Notes: generated by a model from the letters alone, not told the origin. 64,000 nt of DNA from Hemerocallis citrina (GCA_017893485.1 CM030361.1:311673469-311737468), one strand, 5' to 3'; positions 1-12,900 are shown, numbered from the stretch's first letter. Numbers and translations: made by a program.

Positions 1-612
1 ACTGTTTTTATCGAAATTTCGGCCGATACGATCGAAATTTCGGTCAAAATTTCCTTTTGGTTAGCTTGCCAACACGAAATCACTGATTTTATACTTTATA
101 TTGTTTTGGACCGAAATGTGTAGATTTCGACCGAAATTGCCGAAATATCGGCCGAAATTGACACATTAATATTATTGTGAATATATATAATTTTTTTTGT
201 TGTACGTTTTGCATATAAGTCTTCAATATAGGACCTTAAGCTAAGATAATGTATGAATTTTCTCTTTATTGTTTGTGTATATGCAAAGTCAAGTAAGTCT
301 ATTAACTACATTTTTTCTAATCAATTCAAATTGAATTTAGTTATATATTTATATTACATTATTTTTTATATTGTTAAATTATGCGATTATTTACCATGAT
401 TGAATCACGTCATTAGTTATATTATACAATATTTTATATGATAAAGGATATATAGAACATATAATATCTTGTTTAGTAACAAAAAAATATATTTATCAAG
501 TGTCCGAAATGAATATCTGAGATGTTCACATTTCCCCGAGATCTCCGATATCTTTGATCCGAGACGAAACACCCCTTGCTGAAATGAGTTCGAAATCGGA
601 GATTTAAAACCT
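1..612. repeat. AT-rich repeat with CGAAATTTCGG motifs, cut by window edge
   Basis: No gene is visible. Copies of CGAAATTTCGG and CCGAAAT recur at 15-60 and 110-165, with related CCGAGATCTCCGATAT-type motifs at 535-600. The segment ends in TTTAAAACCTTG right where gag homology begins. This looks like the end of a transposon that inserted into, or replaced the 5' part of, the gypsy element on its right. The left end lies outside the window, so neither terminal repeats nor a target duplication can be checked. Confidence 0.4.
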
Positions 613-2935
613 TGCCAAAGCAAGCCTACTTCAAATCCCTATCCACCTAGGAATGACAACAAGGGTAAGAACACTGAAAGAGACTGCTCCAAGGTTGATC
701 CTCTTACTAAGTGTTATAAATGTAAGGGATACAGCCACGATGCTGACAACTGTCCTAACCCTAGTAGGATCAATATAGTAGAAGGTATTGCTGTCATTGT
801 TGATGATTCCGACAATGAATTTTCCTATGAGTCTAATGAAAGTGATGACTTCGGTGAAGAAGAGGATGACTGGTATCTCAACTGTATTTCGGTCGATTCA
901 ATCATCTTCTTTCAATGTAGTCAGATGTGCTTTGTTCCAACCAAAAAAAGAAAATGATTGGAAGTGCACTGCTATATTTCACACCTTCACAACAATAGGT
1001 GGCAAAAATTCAAGGTGATTCTTGACAGTGGGAGCTGCGTCAATGCTGTCTCTTCAATGGTCCTAGCCAAGACCGGACTTACAGCTGAATCTCATCCATG
1101 TCCATACAAAGTATCTTGGATTGATGCGACAGCTCTCCAAGTAACAACGCTGTTTGGTCCTTATAGACTTTAAAGCCTACAAGGAATCGAGTTGGTGTAA
1201 TGTACTCAAAATGGATGTGGGTCAAGTAATTTTATGGAGACCTTGGTTATATGCCACGATGTGACAATATATGGTCGATCCAATCAATGTGTGTTCTAGC
1301 ATGACAGATTAAAGATAAAGCTCATACCCGTGAAATTACAAACTAATCTGTCTGTGAAAACACCAACTCCCTCGAGAAAAGGCAAAGAAATAGCATATAT
1401 GGGTGAAAAGGAACTCACAAAAGAAATTGACAAAGGGACGATAATTCTCCTACTCACAGCGAGAGAAGTCCCTAAAGAGCCTTAGTCACCCATCCCTTCT
1501 CAAGTTACTCCTGTCCTTCAGAAATTTGCAGATGTATTTCCTACTGACCTCCCAAACTAGTTACCCCCACAGCGTGACATCCAATTTGCTATTGATATGG
1601 TTCCGGGAGTGAGTCTTCCTAACTTAGCACACTATCCGATGAATCTGACAGAACACGTTGAGTTAAAAAGGCAACTTGACGAGTTATTGGCAAAGTACTT
1701 TATTAGAGAGAGCTTAAGTCCTTGCGCAGTTTCTGCTTAGTTGACGCCAAAGAAAGTTGAAATCTGGCATATGTATGTGGACAACCGTGCCATAAACAAG
1801 ATCACAGTGAAGTACCATTTTTTTATTTCCTATTTGGATGACATATTGGACATGATGTCCGGTGCCACAATTTTTTTAAAAACTGACCTTAAAAGTGGTT
1901 ACCACTAAATACGTGTTCGTTCTAGTGATGAATGGAAGACCGCTTTCAAGACGAAGGATGACCTGCACAAATGGATGACCATGCCGTTTAGAATGACAAC
2001 TGTCCCGAGCACGTTTATGAGAATCATGACGCAAGTACTTCGTCTCTTTATGGGTAAGTTCCTTATGGTGTACTTTGATGATATTCTCACTTACAGCCGA
2101 TCCGTTGGACATCTTTGACCATTTGAGACAGGTATGCGGTATTTTGAGGAAGGAACAAATTTATGCTAATCCTACCAAATGTACCTTCCTCTCCGATCAG
2201 ACTATCTTTCTGAGATTTATTGGCTCTGCCAGAGGAGTATCCAACTATCCGTTGACCTAGAAAAGATACGAGCTATTATTGAGTGGTCTGAACCCTGTAA
2301 TATACGTGATGTGCGGAGTTTTCATTGTCTTGCCACCTTCTATCGTCGGTTTGTACAAGGATTTAGCAAAATCCTGGCTCCGATAACCGACTGTTTGAAG
2401 AAAGGTGAGTTCGTCAGGTCTAAAGCAGCCACAACAGCCTTCAAAGAGATCGAAAAAAAATGACTCAGACACTTGTCATGAGGTTGTCTGATTTCACTAA
2501 AGTCTTCGAAGTAATGTGCGATGCTTCTGATATTGGTATAAGTGGAGTCCTCAGTTAAGAGTCATCCTGTTGCTTATTTCAGCGAAAAGCTGAATAAAGC
2601 AAAACAAAAATACTCAACTTATGACAAGAAATTCTATGCGGTAATTCAGTCACTTTGTTATTGGCAAGATTACCTCATGCCACAAGAATTTGTCATTTTC
2701 TCAGACCATGAGGCCTTAAGATTCCTCAACTCTCAACAAAAGTTGAATCCGAGACATGTTCGATGGGTAGAGTTCCTATCAGAATATTCGTATACCATTA
2801 GGCATAAGAAAGAGATTGATAATAAGGCCGCGGATGCTCTAAGTCATTGTCACACGATCTTATCCACACCGTGAACCGAAATTATTGGTTTGAGAGATCA
2901 AAAGATGATTGCCTCGTACTCAGATTTTCACGAGA
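613..2935 (+). pseudogene. Ty3/gypsy gag-pol fossil, part 1 (gag end, PR, RT, RNase H)
   Basis: This is a decayed polyprotein of a plant Ty3/gypsy retrotransposon with many stops and frame breaks. Seen in order: a CCHC zinc knuckle (CYKCKGYSH, about 712-753) matching the knuckle of the gag at 16665-17894; the protease core ILDSGS (about 1018-1040); RT blocks including YFDDI (about 2071); and an RNase H stretch open from 2542 to 2874 ending in KAADALSH. Gag upstream of the knuckle is missing. Integrase follows after the insertion at 2941-7274. It is the same family as the element at 14732-19310 but on the opposite strand and much older. Confidence 0.88.
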
Positions 2936-3783
2936 TCTACTGTAGCGCCCCGATTTCCATATAACTGGGAAACCGTGACACATGCCAAGATCTTTCCTTC
3001 AATTAGTCACGATACACAAAATGCTGGAAATTTAAAACTGTAATTACAAATATCAGAGTTACCACGCAGAGGTACCACGCAGTAATTACAAATATCAGTT
3101 TGTAATACCAACTGTAGCGCATGCCCTTTTTCCTGTTTGACTCCAAACTCAATTCTTCCAATTTCTATATCACTTTAACCATAACCTAAGATAGTTGTGT
3201 TTCAGGAAAAATTTCGGCAGAGTCTCCCCTGTAATTTCTACCCTGAAACACAAAAAGCTTACGGAATTCTGCTCTAAATTCCGTAGCTCACATCACAGGC
3301 AATAATATCATGGGCTCCCCAGGCCAAAATGAGCATCATCACACAGGCAATATATATATATGCTCTGGGGGCCAAACTCATAACGGTTTGTCAATTATCA
3401 ATTAAAAACCATAAATCCTTTTGAAAACGTAGTAAGTTTTTAGAAAATAACTTGTAAAAGCTTACCACAGCGCCCGGTACTCCACAACGAGATGGGCACG
3501 GGTCCAAACCATATCATGCCACTCCACACTCTACTCTCCGTCATCATCCACCTACTTATACATCAGAAATACAATTTAGAGCATAAAACCTTTACTATTT
3601 ACAATTTAACCATAACAACAATAGTAAGGTGAAGCTCCACTCCACCGGAACCTGTACCTATACCTCACCTCTGCACCGTTGAGGACCTGTAACAGTAGGG
3701 GCCTAGGGTAGTCCAAAGACCCCCTAACCCCCCAAACACTAAGGGGTTAGCCATTTCTGGTGTGAGTACAATATATTAATAAG

Positions 3784-3981
3784 CAAATAAATTAAACTTA
3801 TAAGTAAAACAGAATGAACTTACGAATACCAAGGTAAACCTGAACATGTAAATGTCATATACGGAAATTCACATCAAATACTCAAATAAATTAAACTTAT
3901 AAGTAAAACAGAATGAACTTACGAATACCAAGGTAAACCTGAACATGTAAATGTCATATACGGAAATTCACATCAAATACT
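3784..3981. repeat. 99-bp tandem duplication inside solo LTR
   Basis: A unit beginning CAAATAAATTAAACTTA at 3784 is repeated at 3883 with an offset of 99 bp. The two copies look almost identical, which suggests a recent duplication after or shortly before the element landed. Confidence 0.9.
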
Positions 3982-4647
3982 CACTGCATCACTTCCCGTA
4001 TGCGTATCCATACCTGCTCACAAACATACTTAACTCTAATTTGGAAAATCATTTTCAAATTAGTCGTTTAAGGCCCATCACTTTACGCCTTATGCAAATC
4101 TTCCTATAGCTTTATTTTTTTTCCATAAAGCTTTACAATCACACGCACTCTATTTCCACATAACTGCATCTTATTTACCATTCATTTGCAATTACATACT
4201 CGCGACGTAAATTCCTTCGCGATCTCATATCACATAACATCATATTCATTCATTTCTTACGACATATATCATCACGTCTCGCAATACATCACTTCCGCAC
4301 TCATACTTCATCTTAAATGGAAAATAAGCGTGTATCCTAATTTTCTAGTGTTTGTGTATGCCATGACCTGAGTCTAATGCAACACTACAGAATATAGAAC
4401 AGATGCACTTAATCTAATGTCAGCAAGATTCTGGATGCACATGCATCCCATACTACATGTGACCCAGGTCAAGCCAACGTACTTAGTCTAATGCAAGCGA
4501 GACTTGAAAATGTATGCATCCCATACTACATACTTTCCAAAATCAAGCTGTTGTCTCCAAGTTTAGGGATTCGAACCCTCGCTACGCAATGCATTCTAAT
4601 TCGGTCCACTTCCTGTTCCCGATAGATCGTGGCAATGAGGTTGCAGT

Positions 4648-5161
4648 CAACGGTCCCACCGTTCTACAGTCAACAGCTGTGACGAACTTAAAGATATACG
4701 GTCCCACCGTATGGCAGCCAACGGTCCCACCATTCTGCAGTCAGCAGCCGTGACGAATTTAAAGATATACGGTCCCACCGTATGGCAGACAACGGTTCCA
4801 CCGTTCTGCAGTCAACAGCCGTGACGATAAGGATATACGGTCCCACCGTATGGCAGACACCGGTCCCACCGTTCTGCAGTCAACAGCCGTGATGATAAAG
4901 ATATACTGTCCCACCGTATGGCAGACAACGGTCCCACTGTTCTGCAGTCAACAGCCGTGACGATAAATATATATACGGTCCCACCGTATGGCAGTCAACG
5001 GTCCCACCGTTCTGCAGTCAACAGCCGTGACGATAAAGATATATACGGTCCCACCGTATGGCAGTCAACGGTCCCACCGTTCTGCAGTCAACAGCCGTGA
5101 CGATAAAGATATACGGTCCCACCGCATGGCAGACAACGGTCCTACCGTTCTGCAGTCAACT
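4648..5161. repeat. 69-bp palindromic minisatellite, about 7 copies
   Basis: Starts of the ACGGTCCCACCGTATGGCAG block recur at about 4698, 4769, 4835, 4904, 4974, 5046 and 5113, with spacing of 66-72 bp. Each unit holds two copies of ACGGTCCCACCGT, a palindrome with 5-bp arms and a CCC loop, plus CAGTCAACAGCCGTGACGA. Short reading frames run through it because the unit is near a multiple of three, but they have no recognisable protein content. Confidence 0.93.
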
Positions 5162-7274
5162 TAAACTTGAAGTTTAGTCTAATCAACAGGTCGCCAGCTT
5201 GCTCGTCCATAACTTCCAACACACAATACAAAATTACTTGATACTATAAAACCTCATGTACTCTCAATAGTACATTCTTCTTGCACTCGCTGCACCTTTC
5301 CAATATCATAAGAGTTTTCTCACTCATCGGAAATTCTCGATTCCGGGTCCTATGGGAAGATGAGAGTGTCTATTTTGACTTCTTAATTTGAACACCTCTT
5401 TCAGACTCTATCATTGAGTTCTCGAAAGCATAAGTTCCATCAGGGGTACAAACAGAGAGAAACTGATTTTCTCAGCTAATAATACTTTAGCTAAGATTGG
5501 GTCCGTTCCATCTTTGGAAAATCATAACTCTCAACCTATAAACTGGAATTACAAAACTCCAGATGGGTTAGAAAGCTATGACTCCCTACTACGACTCTCT
5601 AGTTGGTCAATTTCCCAAATTCTTAACCATTTCAGAGCAAGAATTTCCCAACTTACCCTCATAAGCATGCTTCTTAACCAGCTCATATAAAAATGAGTTC
5701 TTTACCATACAACTATCCTTCTTAGCATTCCACTTATCATACAATGATAATCAAAATTTTCCAAACGTTCCCACAAGCTAAGAATTCACATATACATCAC
5801 AACGCCATGTATGTATATCTACACAATACATCACCATATTTGATATCGTCATATAAATATAACTCATCCCCCCATACACATATACGTTGTTCTGATACCC
5901 TTGATCCAAACACGCCTTATCCGTAACTCATACCAACCATTCAGGTTATTATGAAATTTTTCTTAAAAACACAAAATATGTAAATAAATTTATACTCACA
6001 TGTTTCTTAACACACAAGAATACATAATAAATCGACACTCACATGTTCTTCGAACCACAAAAATATATAATAAACTAACTCACCACATTTCGCGAAGGTT
6101 CGAAGCGTCACCATGCCATCCCGCATCCGAAGTTGCGAATATATCCTATCATCAATTTCAAAGAAATTAAAACTCAATCATCCAAACCAATACAAAGCTA
6201 ATAACGTCATCCTAAATATCACACAAGTGTTTATTGAACGCTTGGGATATACACGTGCGATGCACGTAATAAACTAGTGCCGACGAGATTTTTAGTTCCA
6301 AACAATTACTAAATTGCCCCCAAAATATTCTAATAGCCCAACTACAATTTCCATTTCTATATGGGAGTTAATTCATACCCATATAATTCTCTTTTACAAA
6401 CCCAAAACCCTATTTTACTAACTTGAAATCTCTCTAAAAATCCGCTAATTTCTCACATTTACAATTTCCAATATCTCTAAATCTCTCTACCCTAACATTC
6501 CTACTCAATAAAAATTAACCCAACTAAATTTTATACAATAAAATAGTTAGGGTTATATTCCCGAATCTATTCGAAAATCCGACGCTACCACCATGTAGAG
6601 AATCCCTCCATTAGTCTACCCCTCACTTTAATTTGGAATTGGTGAAGGGATGGAGGGGATTTGAGGTTGGGAACGCGTCGGTCGATGGGTTCGATTTTGG
6701 GGTTCGGGATGGAGATCGGAGGGGAAGGAGAAGAAGGAGAAGAAGGGATGCGGGGTCGGGGTTTCTTCGATCTCGGCTGGAACGAACGGAAGGAGGAAGG
6801 GAGAGGACTGGGGGTCTTCTTTGGGTCGGGATCGAACGAAAGAAGAAGGAGAAGGGAACGGGAGTGGGGGTCGGGGTTTCTTCCGATCGCCGACGTGGAC
6901 GAACGGGAGGAGAAGGGAGGGAGGTCGGGTGGTGGTTTCTGGGTTTGGGAAAGAATTGAACAGGAAGAAGAAGGAGAGGGAAGGAGAAGAGAAAGGGGGG
7001 TGGTTTTAATAAGGGAATAAATAATAATAGATAAATAAATAATGTATTTAGTAAGGGATAATTGTCTATAAGCCCTCCAATCTCAAATACATTATAAACA
7101 ATACAAAATACATTAAAACTACTTCGTAATAATCCATATAAAATAAAGTAGACAATAACTGATATTTCTCAATTAAAAATAATTGTTATCAGAAAATACA
7201 TATTCGCGCGAAATTCTCAATCGTGCACACATTTCGATGCAAAATAGCCATATGCTATTTTTCGGGTCGTTACA

Positions 7275-9000
7275 TCTACACCTCTTTGAAAGATGGCATC
7301 ACTCGAGTAATAGATGATTATTTCCTGAAAGATGATTATCTCTTCTATCGCTCCAAACTATGTATTCCTAGTACATCATTACGAGTATCTTGTTTGGGAA
7401 TTGCATGCTGGTGGCCTTGCTGGACACTTTGGGCATAGCAAGACCATTAATGCTGTGGAACATGAGTTTTACTGGCCTAAGCTTAAGAGAGACGTTGCAA
7501 GACTTGTTAACATGTGTTATCCTTGTCAACTCGCCAAACAACAAGAATAGAACACTTGCCTGTATACTCCATTACCTGTTTTCAGTCTCCCTTGGGAAGA
7601 TGTCACCATGGATTTCGCGTTATGCTTACCGAAAACATAAAAGAAACACGATTCCATTCTTGTCATCGTGGACCGTTTTTCTAAAAATGGCCCACTTCCT
7701 CCCATGTTCGAAAGCTTTCTAAGCATCTCGTGTAGCTCAAATCTTCTTCGATAATATTGTGAAGCTACATGGATTGCCAGAGACAATTGTGTCCGATAGG
7801 GATGTGAAATTTACAAGTTACTTTTAGAAGATCCTATAGCACAAGATGGGTACGAAGCTGAAATTCTATTCAGCCTTCCATCCACAGACTGATGGACAGA
7901 CTGAGGTTATCAATCTGAGTCTTGGCAATCTCTTGCATACTCTTATGGCAGAAAACATAGGAACTTGGGACTTAAAATGAACTCTTGCTGAATTTGCCTA
8001 CAACACATAAAAGAATAGAACCACCAGTATGCGTCCACATGAAGTTGTGCATGGTTATCGTCCTATGCAGTCCATAGATCTTGTTCCCATGTTAGAACAT
8101 CATAGAGTCAGAGTTTGCATCCACATTTGCATCCCGCATTTAATTTTCAAGAAATTTAATAAGAATAATTTTAACTACAAGTTAAGGGAATTTAAAATTT
8201 TTGATGTTGGTGACCAAGTGATGGTTCGGATTCGTCCGGAACGGTTCCATCTGGATTCATTAAGAAATTGAATGCACGTGCTGCATGCCCATTTAAAATT
8301 TTGCATAAAATCAAAGACAATGCATATGTCGTTGACCTTCTTGAAGGTTTTGGCATAAGTAAGACTTTCAATATTGAGGACCTAGTATTCTATGAAGGCC
8401 CAGAATTTAACTCTAGAAATTCTCTTATAGATGAGCCTACTTAATAGTGAGATTCCCACATTTTCCCCTTTACCTGACACTACTTACCCACCGACAGAAA
8501 AATTGGATAATATTTTAGATAATCAGATAATCTCTACTAGAGATGGTGGTATTCATAGGTATTTGGTGCAATGGAAGAACAAGCTAGGGCCGTTATGCTC
8601 ATTACTAAACTTGTGGAAGAGATGAAATTGAACCAAGGTCTATCTTTTTTATCAGAGGTTAAATCGATCATCATAAGAAGAATTAGGCCAAAAATTAGGA
8701 TACATTATGGGAAAATGAAACTTCCATTAAAGAGAAGCAAATGAAATGCTTTCATAAAAATTCTCGTAGAATCGAGAATGAAGTTTTCATTCTGTACATG
8801 CCAGATCATGAATTTGTAACTGCATCCAATCTCCAAAAAAGTCCCAATTATTTCGAACTTTCTATTTTTTGAATGGAGTCAGAGGACAATTGGATTGATC
8901 GTGATGAGCTCTAGCGCTTGGATCCAGACCTTTTGGAGCATTATGACAGGTGTACTGGTTTTAACTTGGCTGGGTCGAGCTTTCTCCCACCCGGAGAGAA
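7275..9000 (+). pseudogene. Ty3/gypsy fossil, part 2 (integrase, chromodomain relic, PPT)
   Basis: This continues the polyprotein after the solo LTR. The integrase zinc finger is seen as H..H..C..C (HAGGLAGHFGH to MCYPCQLAK, about 7405-7540). The core motif [10 protein letters not shown] lies near 7790 and [12 protein letters not shown] near 7880. A C-terminal stretch (8029-8271) leads to [14 protein letters not shown] (about 8532-8577), the start of a chromodomain-like segment. Frames are broken throughout. A purine tract CGGAGAGAA (8992-9000) directly precedes the LTR and is the polypurine tract. Confidence 0.85.
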
Positions 9001-10301
9001 TGATGAGGACATCAGTTCAAGACGATTTGAGTGTTTCTATCAGCACAGACATTGTCTAGGATGACTATTTTATTAGCCTAGTTTTTTTTCATTTCAACAC
9101 TTTTAGTTGTTTTTGGCATATGTAACCCTTTATTTTCTGTATTTTGGATATTTGTTTTGAGCTTATATATATGCCTTTAGACTAATAAAATGATTCAATG
9201 CTTTTGATTGACTAAAAAAAATAGTGTTGAGTTTTACTCTTCGTCCCTCTTTTATGTGTGAGACATTAAGAGATAATTAGGGTTTGTGAGAAACCATAAC
9301 CCCCTTTCTACAGCTGCCACCCCCTATTCTCTCTCCTTTCTATCTTCTCCTTTTCCTTCATCCCTTAACCCCGAGCCCCACTTCTCGCCGTTGTCTATTC
9401 CTTCGTCGTCGTCGACCCTCTGCCAGCATCGCCGCTGACCACCGACATTCCACTGCACGCCGTTGCCCCGACCCTGACTTCCCCTCCTTCCCGAGCGCCA
9501 ATAGAGATGCACGTGTTGATTGACTAAAAAATTATTGTGTTGAGTTTTACTCTTCGTCCCTCATTTATGTGTGAGACATTAAGAGATAATTAGGGTCTGT
9601 GAGAAACCATAACCCCCCTTCTACAGCCGCCACCCCCTATTCTCTCTCCTCTCTCTCTTCTTTTCCTTCATCCCGTAACCCCGAGCCCCACTTCTCGCCG
9701 TCGTCTATTCCTTCTTCATCGTCGACCCTCTGCCAGCACCGCCACTGACCATCGACGCTCCACTGCACGCCGTTGCCTCGACCCTAACTTCCCCCTCCTT
9801 CCCGAGTGCCAATAGAGACGCACGTGGGTTCACATAAGATCGGATCTGATTTTGTTTGGGCAGATATCAGTGTTTGGTGTTTGGTGTTTGGGCAAGCTCT
9901 AGATTCAGATCTAGCGACTTTTTCTTCCCATCTGTGGCGGCGACTCGTTCATTGAACCCTGGTAATTTCTTTCCATTCTTCTTTATTGATGGTACTTCAT
10001 ATCATCTCTAGAATATTCTCTAAATTTACTGTCGTTCACAAATATTGAGTGTGTGTGCCGCTACTTGCCTAATTAGCGTACGAGTGGTTATTGAATATTT
10101 TACTTGCTAAGAACGCTTATGTATAATTATTGATTGTTAGGATTGAATCTTTAATTGGGTTTGTTAAACGTATTTCATTTCTTGAAAATTCATCAAACCA
10201 ATTATTAGTTTTAATTTCTAACTTAATCGACACTACTTGTTGGTAAACTTAATCTTTGGATATTCTTGGAAAATTCTCTACTTAGGGTTAAGTTTACATC
10301 A
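9001..10301 (+). mobile_element. 3' LTR of the gypsy fossil
   Basis: It begins TGATGAGGACATC right after the polypurine tract and ends GTTTACATCA, the same ends as the LTRs of the 14732-19310 element read on its own strand. Shared internal landmarks include GTGTTGAGTTTTACTC, ATTAGGGTTTGTGA and the terminal TTCTTGGAAAATTCTCTA. At about 1301 bp it is slightly longer than the related 1240-bp LTRs because of an internal duplication. The matching 5' LTR is not in the window. Confidence 0.83.
9205..9830. repeat. 313-bp tandem duplication within the 3' LTR
   Basis: The block GATTGACTAAAAA...GTTGAGTTTTACTCTTCG at 9205 recurs at 9518, offset 313 bp, with scattered differences. It covers the leader-like part of the LTR, including the CT-rich and GCCGTCG-rich stretch. 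Confidence 0.88.
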
Positions 10302-12041
10302 ATTTCAATATAGGTTAAATGGGTTAACTTTTTGGTCGGACTAAATACCAGTAGAACCCATACACACCTATTAATTTCATTACAAACTAATGTCCTAACC
10401 CGCAATCTTTAGTTGATATCCAAACCCTCCATTTAACCTGACCTGGACCCACTCATTTAGTAGACATTGCTGAGCCCTTTTTTTTAGAGGACAGCAAATT
10501 GCCAAGCCAAATTCCGATCCTATCCGGCCGATCCGGATCGGTCTCGGATGCACATATCACCTGTAATGTTATTTTATTTACAGATGTAATATGTATTATT
10601 ATGACTTTGTGAAGTTTTCTCTTTGTAAGGTTATTATGTAAAAATAATGACACTAGTTTGACTAATTTATATTAATTAATATAAACATTTACATATCATT
10701 ATAACGATCTAAGTGGTAGACGGGCTAATTACAAATGTTACAACTATGAGTTAAATAGATGTGTATAGGGCCAGCTTGGGTCAAACTAAGGTTACCATAA
10801 TCGTAATCAGTATATATTACTTATTTCACTTATATTTGTAAAATCCAATCCATATATATAAACCGGACCGTAAGGAAAAGACTCAACTTTGCTAAGCTAC
10901 AATTGTACAAATTATCTGTAAAAAATGTAAAAAATGAACTCAGATTAAACTTGCAGCAGAACCAATGCAATCCCTTAAGTTTGTTACACAAATATTTAAA
11001 TTGGCACTTAATTTTTAAAAATAAGTAAACCATTTTGTTTAATAATGACATATTAGATATTATTTTTATTAGAAGGATGGTTGATACTAAAAATCTGATT
11101 CACCTAGCCAAAACTGCCGATTAGGCCGATCCGGTCTGAAAATTTTTGGCAACCTGATACCGAGATTTAGAACTGTGGCTGTAACCACCCAGTTTTAATA
11201 GGGCATTCTTGATGATCATTGAACTCCTTTTACAGATATTTATACACCAAAGTTATTCTTGCAAATCATGGAAACCATCTCTTAATATGGTGCTAAGATA
11301 TAATTTCAATACTATTAATATGTCAAAATGTCTCTAGCTCCACCCGAAAAATATTCCCCAAAGATTTACTACAAATATTCTTTTGATCACAGAAACAAAA
11401 TTTAGTAGTTTGGTTCATAAGATGTTTATCCAAGGCTAAGTTGACTGTTCTTGCTGCAAATGTAGCCTATTTAGTGTTCTTGAACTCTTCGTGCGGCTTC
11501 TCTCCAAGCTTCATATTGCTTAATGTCAAACCACATCAAATATTATTATGAGGATGAGATGCTCAATCTTAGATTGATTGCTTAAAATAGGATTGATTCC
11601 ACACTTTACCTTATTGGTAACTAGTTATTTCATCAGTAAGGTAGAATGGTAGAGGAGGCCAGGTCAAAAAGTTGGATACAAATATTTCTCTTGGATGGTT
11701 GTGTATTTCATTACAAAATAAAAGGATAGTTGGTTATAGTTTTCACGCTTATGCTGGGTTCTCCTACTCTGTAGAAAAACTCTTTCGTTCCATGTGGCAT
11801 TTGCGTATGGTTTTGTTTGCAGAGAGCAGTACCTTACTACTATGTTATTTAAACGTGTGCACTACCATGATTGTTGTGTGTAACATTAGCTGTTTTCTAG
11901 TTTTATTTTTTTTTAATTTTTATACTATTTACCATACTCTTCACTTCTTTTGGCTTTTATTTATTTGCTTATATAAAGGGTGAACATTATTAAGTTTGCA
12001 TATGTTTGAGTGTAGGTTACTATTTACAGGCTTATTTCTAG
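10302..12041. other. Intergenic or 5' intron DNA, no gene recognised
   Basis: AT-rich sequence with no convincing coding frame. At least one more 5' exon of the DUF707 gene must lie here or further upstream, because the exon at 12042 starts inside a codon. A hydrophobic stretch near 11440-11510 (LTVLAANVAYLVFL) could suit a signal anchor. It has no clear start or splice sites, so it is not called. Confidence 0.5.
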
Positions 12042-12343
12042 GTTTCATATGCAAAGATTATCACCGGCATGGGGAACTAATAACTCTATACAGATAGCGG
12101 GATCCAGTTTATGCAAGGTTCTTTCTCAGATAAAGTTTTCTTTAACAGACTTTGGTACCATGTATTACTGTTACTCATGATTAGTAAATTAACTTAGCAG
12201 TGAGAATTTGATTGTCCTTTTTTTGGTTTTAGGGTCAGTACAAACCCTTAGGGAGTGAAAATTTGCCTGAAGGAATTATTTGCAGAACTTCGAATTTGGA
12301 ACTGCAGCCACTCTTTGGCTCCATAGATTCTCCAGTAAGTCAG
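12042..12343 (+). CDS. DUF707 gene, first two recognisable exons
   Basis: Exon 12042-12117 follows TTATTTCTAG and ends GCAAG|GTTCTT. It is phase 1 at its start and reads FHMQRLSPAWG...SSLCK. Exon 12233-12343 follows TTGGTTTTAG and ends CAG|GTATGTG, giving 37 codons (GQYKPLGSENLPEGI...TSNLELQPLFG). The LP-GI...TS-LEL-PL pattern is typical of the region before the DUF707 core in plant proteins. An alternative donor CCA|GTAAGT nine bases earlier is also in phase. The N-terminal exon, which in the family usually carries a membrane anchor, is not identified. Confidence 0.78.
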
Positions 12344-12453
12344 GTATGTGAAATCTCTAACTGGGAGAATAGAACATTCCTCCAGTGTTTAATGTGATTT
12401 ATCGTGATTTTGGTGTAACTATATAATATTTGAATATATGTGGTGATACAGTA

Positions 12454-12593
12454 TGTTAAGATAAATCAGAGAGATGAAAACAATACTGAATATTGAATTG
12501 AGTTCAACCAAGTACAATACCTCCCATAAATAAGAGGGGAACAAATATCAAAACAACTCTACAACCAATATGGGACTATAATAATATCTAACA
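12454..12593 (-). repeat. Copia 3' LTR and adjacent polypurine tract
   Basis: A 140-bp LTR reading TGTTAGATATT...ATCTTAACA on the minus strand. The polypurine tract GAGTGGGAG follows directly at 12594-12602 on the complementary strand, as expected just upstream of a 3' LTR. Confidence 0.92.
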
Positions 12594-12606
12594 CTCCCAC
12601 TCAAAT

Positions 12607-12900
12607 TCACGATGGATCAAACAGTGTGAGTTTGCCTACTAAGTATCTAAATCTCTGAACAGTATGGGATTTGGTGAAGAAGTCTGCAGTCTGCTGGGAA
12701 GATGTAACAGAATGGAGAGAAATGGTCCCTGCCTCAAAGCGCTCACGAACATAATGGCAATCAATCTCTATATGCTTCGTTTGCTCATGAAAGACCGGGT
12801 TGCTTGCAATGTGCAATGCACTCCGGTTATCACAATGAAGAGGAGTTAGCTCCTGTAAGAGTGACACCCATATCTGATAACAGCCAACGAACATAAACAA
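12607..12900 (-). pseudogene. Copia RNase H C-terminal end, shifted frame
   Basis: The frame ending at 12607 reads LHCDNRSALHIASNPVFHE, then HIEIDCHYVRE and TADFFTK. These are the conserved last blocks of copia RNase H and the polyprotein tail. It lies in a different frame from the upstream RT-RNase H segment, so a frameshift separates them near 12830-12900. Confidence 0.88.

Larger units (their letters stand above)
2941..7274. mobile_element. Solo LTR of a large-LTR retrotransposon (copy 1)
   Basis: The element starts TGTAGCGCCCCGA and ends TCGGGTCGTTACA, so it has TG...CA ends with near-inverted 13-bp termini. It is flanked by a perfect 5-bp duplication TCTAC (2936-2940 and 7275-7279). Removing it rejoins the gypsy RNase H and integrase regions. 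No retroviral-type protein is visible inside. The 57822-61541 element shares the terminal motif, the internal motif ATGCATCCCATACTACAT and a terminal-half ACGTGC..GCACGT palindrome, so both are one family. Long LTRs starting like this are known from Tekay/Del chromoviruses; that clade assignment is inference. Contents: a 99-bp duplication, a 69-bp minisatellite and a purine-rich stretch (about 6633-7010). Confidence 0.8.

Noticed and set aside
4514..5100. Repeated peptide frames (GPTVWQ..PPFCSQQP)
   Set aside because: These are a by-product of the 69-bp minisatellite; units of different length shift the frame between copies.
4648..5161. CRISPR-like array
   Set aside because: Units are contiguous 69-bp repeats with no unique spacers, in a plant genome.
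6633..7020. Arg/Gly/Glu-rich open frames in the first solo LTR
   Set aside because: A GGA/GAA purine-rich tract keeps three overlapping frames open. There is no domain and no codon bias.
11672..11983. 103-codon frame upstream of the DUF707 exons as its N-terminus
   Set aside because: It has a hydrophobic, T-rich reading with no family similarity and no donor that joins in phase with the exon at 12042.
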